In this document: piece by piece, positions 37,796 through 48,593 of the stretch
Position numbering within the stretch: the stretch's first letter is position 1
How the letters are laid out: every line of letters begins with the position of its first letter
Source: Lentzea jiangxiensis
Lineage (GTDB): Bacteria > Actinomycetota > Actinomycetes > Mycobacteriales > Pseudonocardiaceae
Assembly: GCF_900104175.1 (NCBI RefSeq)
Contig: NZ_FNIX01000002.1
Span: 248,001-312,000, forward strand
Length of the DNA: 64,000 nt
Reading direction: 5' to 3'
The notes under the pieces: model-generated
What the model saw: the letters and a program-made list of their open reading frames with translations, nothing else
Database searches by the model: none
Told to the model about the DNA's origin: nothing
Translations under genes and position numbers: made by a program

Positions 37796-39006
37796 TCAGG
37801 CGCGGCGCTTGGTCCAGACGTCGTAGGCAACCGCGATGAGCAGGACGAGACCCTTCACGAGCATCACGCGCTCGCTGGGCGCGCCGATCAGCGACATGCC
37901 GTTGTTGATCACACCCATGATCAGGCCGCCGGTGATGGCGCCGATGACCTTGCCGACACCGCCCTGCACCGCCGCGCCGCCGATGAACGCGGCCGCGATG
38001 GCGTCGAGCTCGAAGGACATGCCCGCCGTCGGCCCGGCCTGGTTGAGCCGTCCGGCGAAGATGACGCCGGCGAGCGCGGCGAGCGCGCCCATGTTGACGA
38101 ACACCCAGAACGTGACGGCCTTGACCTTCACGCCGGACAGCGTGGCGGCCTGCAGGTTGCCGCCGATCGAGTAGATGTGCCGCCCGAACACGGAGTTGTT
38201 CGCCATCAGCGAGTAGCCGAGCGCCAGCGCCGCCAGCAGCACCAGCACCCACGGCAGGTTGCGGAACCGGGCGAGCTGCACCACGACGGCCATGACGACG
38301 ACGGCCACGCCCACGATCTTGAGCACGAACATCGGCATCGGGTCGACGGTCTGGCCGTACCCGAGCCGGGCCGAGCGCTTGCGCCACTGCGACAACGCGA
38401 AGCCCGCGACGCACAGCCCGCCCGCCAGCAGGCTCACGAGGTCGGCGCCACCGAGCGGGCCGAGGCCGACGTTGCCGAGGTAGCTGCCGGTGAACCCGTT
38501 GGCCAGCGAGCGGATCTCGTCGGGGAACGGCCCGATGCCCTGGTTGCCGAGCGTCGTCAGGGTGAGAGCGCGGAACACCAGCATGCCGGCCAGCGTCACG
38601 ATGAACGCGGGGATGCCGAAGTAGGCGATCCAGTAGCCCTGGGCCGCGCCGATGAGCGCGCCGGACAGCAGCGTCAGCAGCACCGCGACCGGCCACGGGA
38701 GTCCCCATTGGACGGTCAGCACCGCGCAGATCGCGCCGGTGAGCGCCACGGTGGAGCCGACCGAGAGGTCGATGTGCCCGCCGATGATCACCAGGATCAT
38801 GCCGATCGCGAGGATCAGCACGTAGGAGTTCTGCACGATGATGTTCGAGATGTTCTGCGGCTGCAGCAGTGCGCCGTCGGTCAGCACCGTGAACAGCACG
38901 ACGATCAACGCGAACGCGACGTAGATGCCCGACTGCCGCAGGTTGATGTTGATCCGGCGGGACGGCAGCGGAGGAGCGGCGGCCGGAGCGGGGGCGGTCT
39001 TCGTGG

Positions 39007-39010
<4 letters not shown>
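37796..39010 (-). CDS. mmsB: Multiple-monosaccharide ABC importer permease
   Basis: The protein has 404 residues and around ten membrane segments. [18 protein letters not shown] is the signature of ribose/xylose/galactose (CUT2) permeases, and the length with the extra mid-region segment fits the MmsB/GguB type. The start (39010) overlaps the ATPase stop (ATGA). It works with MmsA and ChvE to import monosaccharides such as arabinose, galactose, xylose or glucose. Confidence 0.9.
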
Positions 39011-40533
<1,523 letters not shown>

Positions 40534-40538
40534 TCGGC

Positions 40539-41624
40539 TTACCTGAGCTGGTCGGCGGTGTAGTAGCCGGACTCGACCAGTTCCTTCTGGTAGTTCGCCT
40601 TGTCCACGGTGACGGGCTGCAGCAGGAACGAGGGCACGACCTTGTTGCCGTTGTCGTAGTCCTTGGTGTTGTTGACCTCGGGCTTGCCGCCCTTGAGCAC
40701 CGCGTCGGCCATCTTCACCGTGACGTCGGCGAGCTTCCGCGTGTCCTTGTGGATCGTCGAGTACTGCTCACCGGCGATGATGGACTTCACCGAGGCGACC
40801 TCGGCGTCCTGACCGGTGACGATCGGGTACGCCTGCGCCGGCGTGCCGTAGCCGCTGCTCTTGAGCGCCGACAGGATGCCGATCGAGATGCCGTCGTAGG
40901 GCGAGAGGACGCCGTCGACCTTGGCACCGCCGTAGGTCGAGGTGAGGATGTCCTCCATGCGCTTCTGCGCGGTGGCCGGGTCCCAGCGCAGGATGGCGAC
41001 CGTCTTGAAGTCCTTCTGACCGGACTTCACGACGAGCTTGCCCTGGTCGATCAGCGGCTGCAGCACGGACATGGCGCCGTTGAAGAAGAACGTGGCGTTG
41101 TTGTCGTCCGGCGAGCCCGCGAACAGCTCGACGTTGAACGGCCCCTCGCCCTTGGCCTTGAGACCGGCGAGGAGGGAGTTCGCCTGCTCGACGCCGACCT
41201 TGAAGTTGTCGAACGTGGCGTAGTAGTCGACGTTCGGGCTCTTGCGGATCAGCCGGTCGTAGGCGATGACCGGGATCTTCGCGTCCGCGGCCTGCTGCAG
41301 CTGCGAGGTGATCGCGGTGCCGTCGATCGAGGCCACGATCAGCAGCTTGGCGCCCTTGGTGATCTGGTTCTCGATCTGGTTGGCCTGCGTGGGGATGTCG
41401 TTCTCCGCGTACTGGAGGTCGACCTTGTACCCCTTGCCCTCCAGGGCGCTCTTGATGTTGTCGCCGTCGTGGATCCAGCGCTCCGACGACCGCGTCGGCA
41501 TGGTGACGCCCACCAGCGCACCCTCGCTCGAGGTGCTCTGCTGGTCGACCGTCTTCTGCGCCGAGCCGCAGGCGGCGAGGGTGACGGCGAGTGCGGTGGT
41601 GGCCGCTATCCGGACAAGCCTCAT
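40539..41624 (-). CDS. chvE: ChvE-type sugar-binding lipoprotein
   Basis: The protein has 361 residues. The signal ends in lipobox LAAC (Cys near residue 19), so it is membrane-anchored by lipid. [18 protein letters not shown] and the later [24 protein letters not shown] and TGQDAE stretches are typical of the ChvE/XylF-like multiple sugar-binding protein. It captures a monosaccharide for MmsAB. ATG follows GAGGAG. Two LacI-type boxes lie in the promoter. Confidence 0.92.
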   Translation of the reverse strand: MRLVRIAATTALAVTLAACGSAQKTVDQQSTSSEGALVGVTMPTRSSERWIHDGDNIKSALEGKGYKVDLQYAENDIPTQANQIENQITKGAKLLIVASIDGTAITSQLQQAADAKIPVIAYDRLIRKSPNVDYYATFDNFKVGVEQANSLLAGLKAKGEGPFNVELFAGSPDDNNATFFFNGAMSVLQPLIDQGKLVVKSGQKDFKTVAILRWDPATAQKRMEDILTSTYGGAKVDGVLSPYDGISIGILSALKSSGYGTPAQAYPIVTGQDAEVASVKSIIAGEQYSTIHKDTRKLADVTVKMADAVLKGGKPEVNNTKDYDNGNKVVPSFLLQPVTVDKANYQKELVESGYYTADQLR

Positions 41625-41673
41625 TGGTTCTCCTCGATGTCACCTACTGGCAACAGTGCTGTTGGCGAGGGAG

Positions 41674-41742
41674 TGTTATCGCTAACAACTTTGCCGTCAA
41701 GTGTCATCTGTATAACGCCAGGTTGGGGCTGTTAGCGCTCAC
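41674..41742 (-). promoter_or_regulatory. chvE promoter with two LacI-type operators
   Basis: On the minus strand, TTGACG (41700-41695) and a TAACAC -10 at 16-nt spacing form the promoter. Palindrome TGTTATCGCTAACA (41674-41687) lies between -35 and -10, and TGTTAGCGCTCACA (41729-41742) lies upstream. The two centres are about 55 bp apart. A LacI-family protein bound to the first would block RNA polymerase directly. Confidence 0.7.
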
Positions 41743-41941
41743 AGTGAAGAGTTCAGCGGAGGTGAGCTGCCGGGCGGGCGCCGTGCGCGGTCGAGGGGCA
41801 ATGGTCTGGTTGAGGTGAATTCTGGTGGGTGACGGCGGAGCTGGCAACAGGAGGCGGCGTGTTGCTGTTCGGTCCTGTTCGTTGTGGGCTTTTGTGCGTC
41901 ACGTGCGGGGTGTCATGGCTGCGCAAGTCGGCGTGGTGGGC

Positions 41942-42058
41942 GGTCGCCTCGGGTCGCGAAGTGGGCGTGGTGAGGTGGTCGCCTTGCGGTGCGAAGTCAC
42001 CTCTGCGGGGCGGTCACCTTCGCAGTGATGTCACCCGGGGATGGTGGTCGCCTCGGGT
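41942..42058 (+). repeat. Degenerate GTCRCC-type direct repeats
   Basis: GGTCGCCTCGGGT occurs at 41942-41954 and 42046-42058. Between them are related units (GGTCGCCTTGCGGT, AGTCACCTCTGCGG, GGTCACCTTCGCAG, TGTCACCCGGGG). The surrounding 41743-42166 shows no gene I can support. Confidence 0.5.
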
Positions 42059-42166
42059 GCCGCATCGCGCGTGGGTCGGGTCATCGCGACCTCGCCGCTT
42101 CCTCCGCGACCCGAGGGTTCGCGGCTCGCCTTCGGCTGCGCGGGTGGTTCCGCCGGCGGAAGCCAA

Positions 42167-42198
42167 GCGCCCGCTGCCACCGGAGTGGCAGCGGGCGC
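42167..42198 (-). terminator. Terminator after GH9 gene
   Basis: A 14-bp stem (42167-42180 with 42185-42198) with a CGGA loop lies 22 nt beyond the GH9 stop on its strand. Confidence 0.7.
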
Positions 42199-42220
42199 AT
42201 CCCTGGTGCGTGCCTGTGGA

Positions 42221-44791
42221 TCAGGCGGTCTTGCAGGTCTTGCCGTTGACCGTGAAGGAGGTCGGATCAGTCCCGGCGCCCGACCCGTTCAGCCCGATGT
42301 AGACGGACTTGCCGGGGTCGACCTTGCCGTTCCAGGACAGGTTGGCCGCCGAGACCTCCTGGCCGGTCTGGCTCCAGGTCGCCGACCACCCGGTGGTGAG
42401 CCGCTGGGTGCCGGGGAACGTGAAGCCCAGCTTCCAGGACGACCAGGCGGAGGAGCCGGTGTTGGTGATCTTCACGGAAGCCGAGAGGCCGTCGGACCAG
42501 CGGTGGGCGGTGAAGCCGACCTCGCAGTCGGACTTCGGGGTGGTGGTGCCGCCGGACTTCTCGGCTGCCCAGCCGGAGACCCAGGCGAGGGCCGAGTTCC
42601 AGTTGATCGCGACCTCGTTCACCGAGTAGGCGCCGATGTCGTCGACCCAGCACTTCTGCTGCGGGCAGCCCGTGAGCAGGCGTTGGGCGACCGGGTCCTG
42701 CAGTCCGCTGTTCGGGCCGCCGGAGAGGGAGCCCGCGGGGGCGATGGGGAGGGTCGGGTCGTTCTGGTGTGCCCAGAAGCGGTGGTGGGCGTTGACCATC
42801 GCCTGGTCGCCGTAGCCCGCGACGTAGGAGGTGCTGAGCGGGTTGCGGCCCTGGATGTAGTGCAGGGCCTCGAAGACGCCGTCGCGGTACTTGGTGGCTC
42901 CGGTGAAGTCGTGGGCCAGGGCGAGGACCTGGGCGTTGTTGAGGACCGTGGAGTTCGAGCCCCAGACGTAGCCCGCGGTGCTGTTGTCGTACGGGGTGGC
43001 GTAGCCCATCGCCGCCATGGCGGTCAGGTGCTCGTCGGCCACGGTGGCGAACTTCTGCTTGATCGCCGTCACGTCCGCCGCCGGGAGGCCGGGGACCAGG
43101 GCGAGGGTGATGTCGCCCAGGGGTGCCGTGCCGCCCCAGTGGAAGCCGCCGCGGTTCAGGCTCGCCGCCTTGTAGTGCGGTGAGGCGGTGACGTCGGTGC
43201 GGTAGGTGCTCTCGCCCGTGGTGGCGAGCAGCTCCGACGCGGCCCAGTAGAACTCGTCGGTCACGGTGTCGTCGCTGTAAGCGCCGCCGCCGGTGCCGTC
43301 GTTGGGGTCGGCGAGCTTGGCCGGGTTCGCCTTGGCCGCCGTGTAGGCCTTGCGGGCCGCGGCGAGCAGGGTGGCCGAGTAGGTGGCGTCGACGCCCTTC
43401 CACAGGCGGGACGCCTGGGCCGCCACCGCGGCCAGGTTCAGCGTGGCGGCGGTGCTCGTCGCCGAGAGGCGGCGGGGCTGGTCGTCCAGTTCGGGACGGG
43501 TCGGCAGGGCGGTCCAGTTGGCGTCGTGGATCTTGTGGTGTGCCATGCCGTCGGGCGCCTGCATCTTCAGCAGGAAGTCGACCTCCCAGCGGGCCTCGTC
43601 GAGGAGGTCCGGGACGCCGTTGGACTTCTCGGGGATGTTCAGCGAGCCGTCGCGGTACGCGGTGGCGTCGCCGAGCACGGACGCGCGCTCGTAGGCGTTG
43701 AGGAGCTGCCAGGTGGCGATGCCGCCGTTGACGACGTATTTGCCGTGGTCACCCGCGTCGTACCAGCCGCCGCGCACGTCCAGGGTGTAGCCGCAGGCGA
43801 GGTCCGCGCGGCACGGCACGTTGTTGTCGCCCTGGTTGGGGGCGACGTTCACGTGGCCGGCGGGACGCGCGTACTCCTCACCGACGTACTGCGCCTCGAT
43901 CGGCGTGCCGCTGCGCTGGTGGTAGAAGAACGCGAGCGAGTCGTAGCGCAGGCGCTTCACCGGGTCGGCGGAGATGTCGAACGGGAAGCTGCTGTCCTCG
44001 CCGACGGACAGCACGTAGCCGGTGCCGGCCGTGTCGAACGACGAGAAGTCGATCAGGTGCACCGAGTCGCCGGACGTGGCGTCCAGGCCCTTCGGCGTGC
44101 TCTGCCCGGACGCCACCGTCGCGCCCGCGGAGTTCTTGAGGGTCCACGTCTGCGGCGTCGTGGCCGTGGAGACGAGCGTCGCGCGCTTGGGCAGGCCCGG
44201 CACGTACGCCACCAGGTCGACCTGGACCTTCTTGGTGGGGTTGGGGTTCACCCCGCCGGGCGGCTTCACGCCGCCGATCACCGAGACGTTGTCGACGCAG
44301 ATCGTGTTGTCGGACGGCTGGCCGCCCAGCTGGAACGCGACCTGGCCGTTGCCCGCGTCCGGGAAGTCCAGGGTGGACGTGAAGGTGAACGAGAAGCGCT
44401 GCTTCTCCGGGGAGACCGTGAACTGCTTGCTCGCGATCCCGCGGTACGGGCTGACGCTCTCGCCCGCGGCGGCCGTCACGGGCTGCGCGGTCGTGGCGCG
44501 GGCGTCGAACGAGAAGGTGTAGGACTGGCCCTCCTCGAACGGGACGCCGTTCTGGCCGATCAGGGCGTCCCACGGGTTGGTGGTGCCGCCGGTGACGGCC
44601 GCGCACAGTTCCCCGCCGGTCACGCGGTGGGTGACGCCGGCGCCGGCCCACCAGGGGTCCGCCGAGCCGCTGTCGAACGTGCCGTTGAGCACGCGCTCGT
44701 AGTCCGCGGCCGCGGCGGCGGACTGGAGCGAGGTCGCCGTCAGCACCGCGAGCAGGGTCGCGGCGAGGAGACGTGGGGGTTGAGATCTCAT
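42221..44791 (-). CDS. Secreted CBM4 - Ig - GH9 - CBM2 cellulase
   Basis: The protein has 856 residues: signal peptide to about 32, CBM4 (about 33-180), N-terminal Ig-like domain (about 195-280), GH9 alpha-barrel (about 290-745), CBM2 (about 760-856). GGWYDAGDHGKYV holds the catalytic Asp pair, NAHHRFWAH a substrate-binding His, and AYSVNEVAINW the acid Glu. The CBM4-Ig-GH9 order matches exo/endo enzymes of GH9 theme D. ATG 44791 gives MRSQPPRLLAATLLAVL. A perfect CebR box lies in the promoter. Confidence 0.92.
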   Translation of the reverse strand: MRSQPPRLLAATLLAVLTATSLQSAAAAADYERVLNGTFDSGSADPWWAGAGVTHRVTGGELCAAVTGGTTNPWDALIGQNGVPFEEGQSYTFSFDARATTAQPVTAAAGESVSPYRGIASKQFTVSPEKQRFSFTFTSTLDFPDAGNGQVAFQLGGQPSDNTICVDNVSVIGGVKPPGGVNPNPTKKVQVDLVAYVPGLPKRATLVSTATTPQTWTLKNSAGATVASGQSTPKGLDATSGDSVHLIDFSSFDTAGTGYVLSVGEDSSFPFDISADPVKRLRYDSLAFFYHQRSGTPIEAQYVGEEYARPAGHVNVAPNQGDNNVPCRADLACGYTLDVRGGWYDAGDHGKYVVNGGIATWQLLNAYERASVLGDATAYRDGSLNIPEKSNGVPDLLDEARWEVDFLLKMQAPDGMAHHKIHDANWTALPTRPELDDQPRRLSATSTAATLNLAAVAAQASRLWKGVDATYSATLLAAARKAYTAAKANPAKLADPNDGTGGGAYSDDTVTDEFYWAASELLATTGESTYRTDVTASPHYKAASLNRGGFHWGGTAPLGDITLALVPGLPAADVTAIKQKFATVADEHLTAMAAMGYATPYDNSTAGYVWGSNSTVLNNAQVLALAHDFTGATKYRDGVFEALHYIQGRNPLSTSYVAGYGDQAMVNAHHRFWAHQNDPTLPIAPAGSLSGGPNSGLQDPVAQRLLTGCPQQKCWVDDIGAYSVNEVAINWNSALAWVSGWAAEKSGGTTTPKSDCEVGFTAHRWSDGLSASVKITNTGSSAWSSWKLGFTFPGTQRLTTGWSATWSQTGQEVSAANLSWNGKVDPGKSVYIGLNGSGAGTDPTSFTVNGKTCKTA

Positions 44792-44826
44792 GCTGTGAGG
44801 TTCTCCGTCCTCGTCGACGGTGCGTC

Positions 44827-44875
44827 TGGGAGCGCTCCCAGGGGCACCGTAGGACGAGTCCGGCGACGGCAACAA
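44827..44875 (-). promoter_or_regulatory. GH9 promoter with perfect CebR box
   Basis: Minus-strand TTGTTG (44875-44870), 18 nt and TACGGT (44851-44846) form the promoter. TGGGAGCGCTCCCA at 44840-44827 begins five bases after the -10, over the start point. A nearby TTCGACTCGAAC (44904 region) recalls the pectin 17-mer but is only partial. Confidence 0.75.
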
Positions 44876-44935
44876 GCTCCGGCGCGGTCATCGGTCGAAT
44901 TCGACGCGTGATTCGACTCGAACCGAACGGGGGAG

Positions 44936-45535
44936 TCAGCGCAGGAGGCGGTCGAGGAGGTCGTGCCAGCCCGCTTCCGCCCGTGCGAGCGCCCTGTCGC
45001 GGGGGTGGCCGAGGTGCTCGACGAGGACCACATCCACCGACGCCAGCAGGGTGTGGGCGAGCAGGTCGGCGTCGGCGTCCGGGAGGGCCGCGCGCACCAG
45101 CAGGGCCACGTGGCGGTGGCGCAGCTGCCGGGCGGGGACCGTGAACCGGCGTTCGGGCGACGGCTCGGCGGCGAGGTAGAGGTCGAAGTGGGCGTGTTCG
45201 TGGCGCAGCAGGGCCGGGCCGAACGCCCGCAGCCTCGTCACCGCGTCGGCGTCGGGGCCGAGCGGCGCGGGGCCGCTCAGGAACGCTTCCTGGAACCGGC
45301 GCTCCGAGTGGTCCAGCAGGGCCTGCAGCAACCCGTGCCGGTCGCCGAAGCGGCGCGACACCGTGCCCTTGCCGACGCCCGCCGCGGTGGCCACGGACTC
45401 CATCGTGATCGCCGCCGCCCCCCGTTCCGCCGCCAGTCGCGCCGCCGCTTCCAGCAGCAACGCCCTGTTGCGCACGGCGTCCGCGCGCAGGGGAGCCTCC
45501 GGCCCGGCGAGGGGGAGAGGTGTGCCGTCGCTCAC
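44936..45535 (-). CDS. TetR-family transcriptional regulator
   Basis: The protein has 199 residues. The N-terminal helix-turn-helix (AITMESVATAAGVGKGTVSRRFGDRHGL) is typical; the C-terminal ligand domain is not specific. GTG 45535 is the start. It is divergent to an FMN-reductase gene, with an imperfect palindrome between them, so it probably represses that gene in response to an oxidant or aromatic compound. Confidence 0.85.
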   Translation of the reverse strand: MSDGTPLPLAGPEAPLRADAVRNRALLLEAAARLAAERGAAAITMESVATAAGVGKGTVSRRFGDRHGLLQALLDHSERRFQEAFLSGPAPLGPDADAVTRLRAFGPALLRHEHAHFDLYLAAEPSPERRFTVPARQLRHRHVALLVRAALPDADADLLAHTLLASVDVVLVEHLGHPRDRALARAEAGWHDLLDRLLR

Positions 45536-45559
45536 CTCGGCAGCCTAGCCGGAAGATAG

Positions 45560-45575
45560 ACGGAACACGTCCCGT
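45560..45575. promoter_or_regulatory. Candidate TetR operator
   Basis: ACGGAACACGTCCCGT is a 16-bp imperfect palindrome centred in the 86-bp gap between the divergent tetR and reductase genes. Confidence 0.5.
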
Positions 45576-45621
45576 TTAAGGTGTAGTCGTTCAACCGCAC
45601 CCCGTACACAGGAGTCCCGCC

Positions 45622-46179
45622 ATGACCGTCCGCATCCTCACGCTCGTCGGCAGCCTCCGCTCCGGATCGCACAACCGACGGCTCGCCGAGGCCGCGGTCC
45701 AGATCTCGCCGGACCACGTCGAGGTCGGCGTGTTCGAGGGCCTGGACACCGTGCCGTTCTACAACGAGGACATCGACACCGAGGGCGCCGTTCCCGCCCC
45801 CGCCGTGAAGCTGCGCGAGGCCGCCGCCGAGGCGGACGCGCTGCTGCTGATCTCGCCCGAGTACAACGGCACCATCCCCGCCGTGCTGAAGAACGCCATC
45901 GACTGGCTGTCCCGCCCCTACGGCGCCGGCGCCCTGTCCGGCAAGCACGTCGCCGTCGTCGGCACCGCGTTCGGCCAGTACGGCGGCGTGTGGGCGCAGG
46001 ACGAGGCCCGCAAGGCCGTCAAGATCGCCGGTGGCGTGCCCGCCGAGGACCTGACCCTGTCGATCCCGGGTTCCGTGGTCCGCTTCGCCGAGCTGCACCC
46101 GGTCGACGACCCCGAGGTCACCGAGAAGCTGTCCGGTGTGATCGAGGGCCTGGCCAGCCGCGCGAAGGCCGCTGTCTGA
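45622..46179 (+). CDS. NADPH-dependent FMN reductase
   Basis: The protein has 185 residues with a flavodoxin-like fold. LVGSLRSGSHNRRLAE binds the FMN phosphate, and LLISPEYNGTIPAVLKNAIDW is the family signature (split here as ISPEYNGTIP and LKNAIDW). It reduces FMN, quinones or azo compounds in the cytoplasm. It ends 13 nt before the convergent cebR stop. Confidence 0.88.
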   Translation: MTVRILTLVGSLRSGSHNRRLAEAAVQISPDHVEVGVFEGLDTVPFYNEDIDTEGAVPAPAVKLREAAAEADALLLISPEYNGTIPAVLKNAIDWLSRPYGAGALSGKHVAVVGTAFGQYGGVWAQDEARKAVKIAGGVPAEDLTLSIPGSVVRFAELHPVDDPEVTEKLSGVIEGLASRAKAAV

Positions 46180-46192
46180 CCACGAGCGGGGG

Positions 46193-47215
46193 CTAGGCGC
46201 TCGCCCGGCGCACCAGCGACGTCGGCAGCAGCATCGACGACGGGAGCTTCTCCTCGCCAGCCAGCTCGGCGAGGAGGCGCCACGTCATGGTGCGCCCCAA
46301 CTGCTCGACGTCCTGGCGCACGGTGGTGAGCGGCGGCGTCGCGGTCGAGGCGAGCACGGAATCGTCGAACCCCACCACGGCGACGTCGTGGGGAATCCGG
46401 TAGCCGCGCGCGTGGAGCACCCGCAACGCGCCCACGGCCAGGATGTCGGCCGCCACGAAGACCGCGTCGAGATCGGGTGCGCGGCGCAGCAGGTCCTCCA
46501 TCGCGAACGCCCCGCTCTCGGGCGTGAAGTCGCTGCTGTGGGCCACGAGCCCCACGGGCATCCCGTGTTCGGCGAGGCCGCACCGCCAGCCGCTCAGGCG
46601 GTCCATGCCGACCGCCATGTCGTGCGGGCCGGCGATCGTGGCGATCTTCTCGCGGCCCAGTGAGATCAGGTGGCGCACGGCCCCCAGCGCGCCGTTGAAG
46701 TTGTCCGCGTCGACGAACGGGACCGCGCCGCCCGCGAGCGGACGGCCGCCCGACACCACGGGCAGCCCCGTCTCGTGCAGGATCCTCGGCAACGGGTCCT
46801 CGCCGTGCAGGCTCACGACGAGCGCCCCGTCGACGTGCCCTCCGGTGAGGTAGGCGACCTGGTCCTCACCGTCGAGCGGCTGGTTCATCATCAGCAGGAG
46901 CTGGACGTGCCGTCCGGTGAGCTCGGCGTGCACCCCGCGCAGGATCCCGGCGAAGAACGGGTCCGCGAGGACCTGGCTGCCCTGTTCGGAGATCACGAGC
47001 GCGATCGCGTTGGCCTTGCTGCCCGCCAGGGTGCGCGCGGCGTGGTTGGGGCTGTACCCGAGCATGGCGATGGCGCGGTGCACCGCCTGGCGCGACCGCT
47101 CGCTCACGTACTTCTCGCCGTTGATCACCCTGGAGACGGTGGACTTCGACACCCCGGCCACGCGCGCCACTTCCTCGATGCGCGGGCCGGGGCGACGACT
47201 CCTGCCTTCGGTCAT
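46193..47215 (-). CDS. cebR: Cellobiose-responsive LacI-family repressor
   Basis: The protein has 340 residues. The helix-turn-helix (GPRIEEVARVAGVSKSTVSR) and the sensor domain match the CebR/CelR group. These bind TGGGAGCGCTCCCA and release it when cellobiose is present. The start overlaps the bglC stop (ATGA), so the repressor is made together with the system it controls. Perfect or near-perfect boxes occur at seven places in this window. A close paralogue lies at 52106. Confidence 0.9.
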   Translation of the reverse strand: MTEGRSRRPGPRIEEVARVAGVSKSTVSRVINGEKYVSERSRQAVHRAIAMLGYSPNHAARTLAGSKANAIALVISEQGSQVLADPFFAGILRGVHAELTGRHVQLLLMMNQPLDGEDQVAYLTGGHVDGALVVSLHGEDPLPRILHETGLPVVSGGRPLAGGAVPFVDADNFNGALGAVRHLISLGREKIATIAGPHDMAVGMDRLSGWRCGLAEHGMPVGLVAHSSDFTPESGAFAMEDLLRRAPDLDAVFVAADILAVGALRVLHARGYRIPHDVAVVGFDDSVLASTATPPLTTVRQDVEQLGRTMTWRLLAELAGEEKLPSSMLLPTSLVRRASA

Positions 47216-48591
47216 GAGGTGGCGACCAGCGCGTTGTCGCGTGCCACCCTGCTGAACCACCTCGCACTCATCTTCGGGGTGCGGATCTGGGTGTCGTAGT
47301 CCACGTGGACGATGCCGAACCGCTTCGCGTAGCCCTCTGCCCACTCGAAGTTGTCGAGCAGCGACCAGCAGAAGTACCCGCGCAGGTCGACTCCCGCCTC
47401 GATCGCCGCGTGGGCGGCGCGCAGGTGGGAGGCGATGAAGCCGGTGCGGTCCACGTCGTCGATGGCACCGTTGCCGGTGAAGTCGTCGCGGAACGCGGCG
47501 CCGTTCTCGGTGATGTACAGCGGGAGCCGCGGGTAGTCCTGGTGCACCCGCATCAGCACGGTGGTCAGCCCGTCCGGCCTGACCTCCCAGCCCATGTCGG
47601 TGACCGGGGCGTTGCGGACGGGGAACGACGCGTGCTCCACGCCGACCCACGGGTTGCGGCCGCCGTCGTCGCCGTTGGGCGTCGAGCTGACGTAGTGCTC
47701 GGTGTAGTAGTTGACGCCGAGCATGTCCATCGGGCCGGAGATGACGCCGAGGTCGCCGTCCTTGATGTGGTCGCCGAAGCCGAACGGCTCCAGGTCCTCG
47801 AGGATGTCGGCCGGGTACTCGCCGCGCAGCAACGGGTCCAGGAAGATCCGCTGCTGCAGCCCGTCGAGCCGGCGGGCCACGTCGAGGTCGGCCGGGTTGT
47901 CGGGGTCGACCGGGATGATCGGGTACATGTTGAGCGTGATGCCGACCTTGGCGTCCGGCTGGGCCGCGCGGATGGTGTCGGCGGCGAGCCCGTGGCCGAG
48001 CAGCAGGTGGTGCACCGCGGCGACGGCGGCCTTCGGCTCCTGGCGGCCGGGGGCGTGGATGCCCGCGGCGTAGCCGAGGAACGCCGAGCACCACGGCTCG
48101 TTCAGCGTCGTCCACGTGCCGACCCGGTCACCGAGCGCCTCGACGGTGGCGGCGGCGTAGTCGGCGAACCGGTACGCGGTGTCGCGGTTGGCCCACCCGC
48201 CGTTCTCCTCCAGCGTCTGCGGGAGGTCCCAGTGGTAGAGCGTCGGCCACGGCACGATGTCGTGCGCCAGCAACGAGTCGATGAGCCGCTTGTAGAAGTC
48301 GAGACCCGCCGGGTTGACCTTCCCGCCGTCCGGCCGCACGCGCGGCCAGGCGATCGAGAAGCGGTAGGCCTGGAGCCCGAGGTCCGCCATCATGGCGACG
48401 TCCTGCTCGAACCGCCGGTAGTGGTCGGCGGCGGGTTCACCGCAGTCGCCGCCGACCACCCTCCCGGGCTGCCGGCAGAACTCGTCCCAGATGGAGTCGG
48501 TGCGGCCGTCCACGGCGGTCGCACCTTCCACCTGGAACGCCGCGGTAGCGGCTCCCCACAGAAATCCCTGTGGGAAAAGAATGTTCTCCAT
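47212..48591 (-). CDS. bglC: GH1 beta-glucosidase
   Basis: The protein has 459 residues, cytoplasmic, without signal peptide. FLWGAATAAFQVEG is the GH1 N-terminal signature, TLNEPWCSAFLGY holds the acid/base Glu and LYITENGAAF the nucleophile Glu. It hydrolyses imported cellobiose and cello-oligomers to glucose. ATG 48591 was chosen. GTG 48597, which overlaps the permease stop, is also possible and would add two residues. Confidence 0.93.
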   Translation of the reverse strand: MENILFPQGFLWGAATAAFQVEGATAVDGRTDSIWDEFCRQPGRVVGGDCGEPAADHYRRFEQDVAMMADLGLQAYRFSIAWPRVRPDGGKVNPAGLDFYKRLIDSLLAHDIVPWPTLYHWDLPQTLEENGGWANRDTAYRFADYAAATVEALGDRVGTWTTLNEPWCSAFLGYAAGIHAPGRQEPKAAVAAVHHLLLGHGLAADTIRAAQPDAKVGITLNMYPIIPVDPDNPADLDVARRLDGLQQRIFLDPLLRGEYPADILEDLEPFGFGDHIKDGDLGVISGPMDMLGVNYYTEHYVSSTPNGDDGGRNPWVGVEHASFPVRNAPVTDMGWEVRPDGLTTVLMRVHQDYPRLPLYITENGAAFRDDFTGNGAIDDVDRTGFIASHLRAAHAAIEAGVDLRGYFCWSLLDNFEWAEGYAKRFGIVHVDYDTQIRTPKMSARWFSRVARDNALVATS

Positions 48592-48593
48592 TT

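Noticed and set aside
41829-42302. Open frame between chvE and GH9
   Set aside because: Composition explained by the GTCRCC repeats and the terminator; it also runs into the antisense of the GH9 end.
44900-44925. Partial match to the pectin 17-mer upstream of tetR
   Set aside because: Only about the first 12 bases agree and the neighbouring genes are not pectinolytic.
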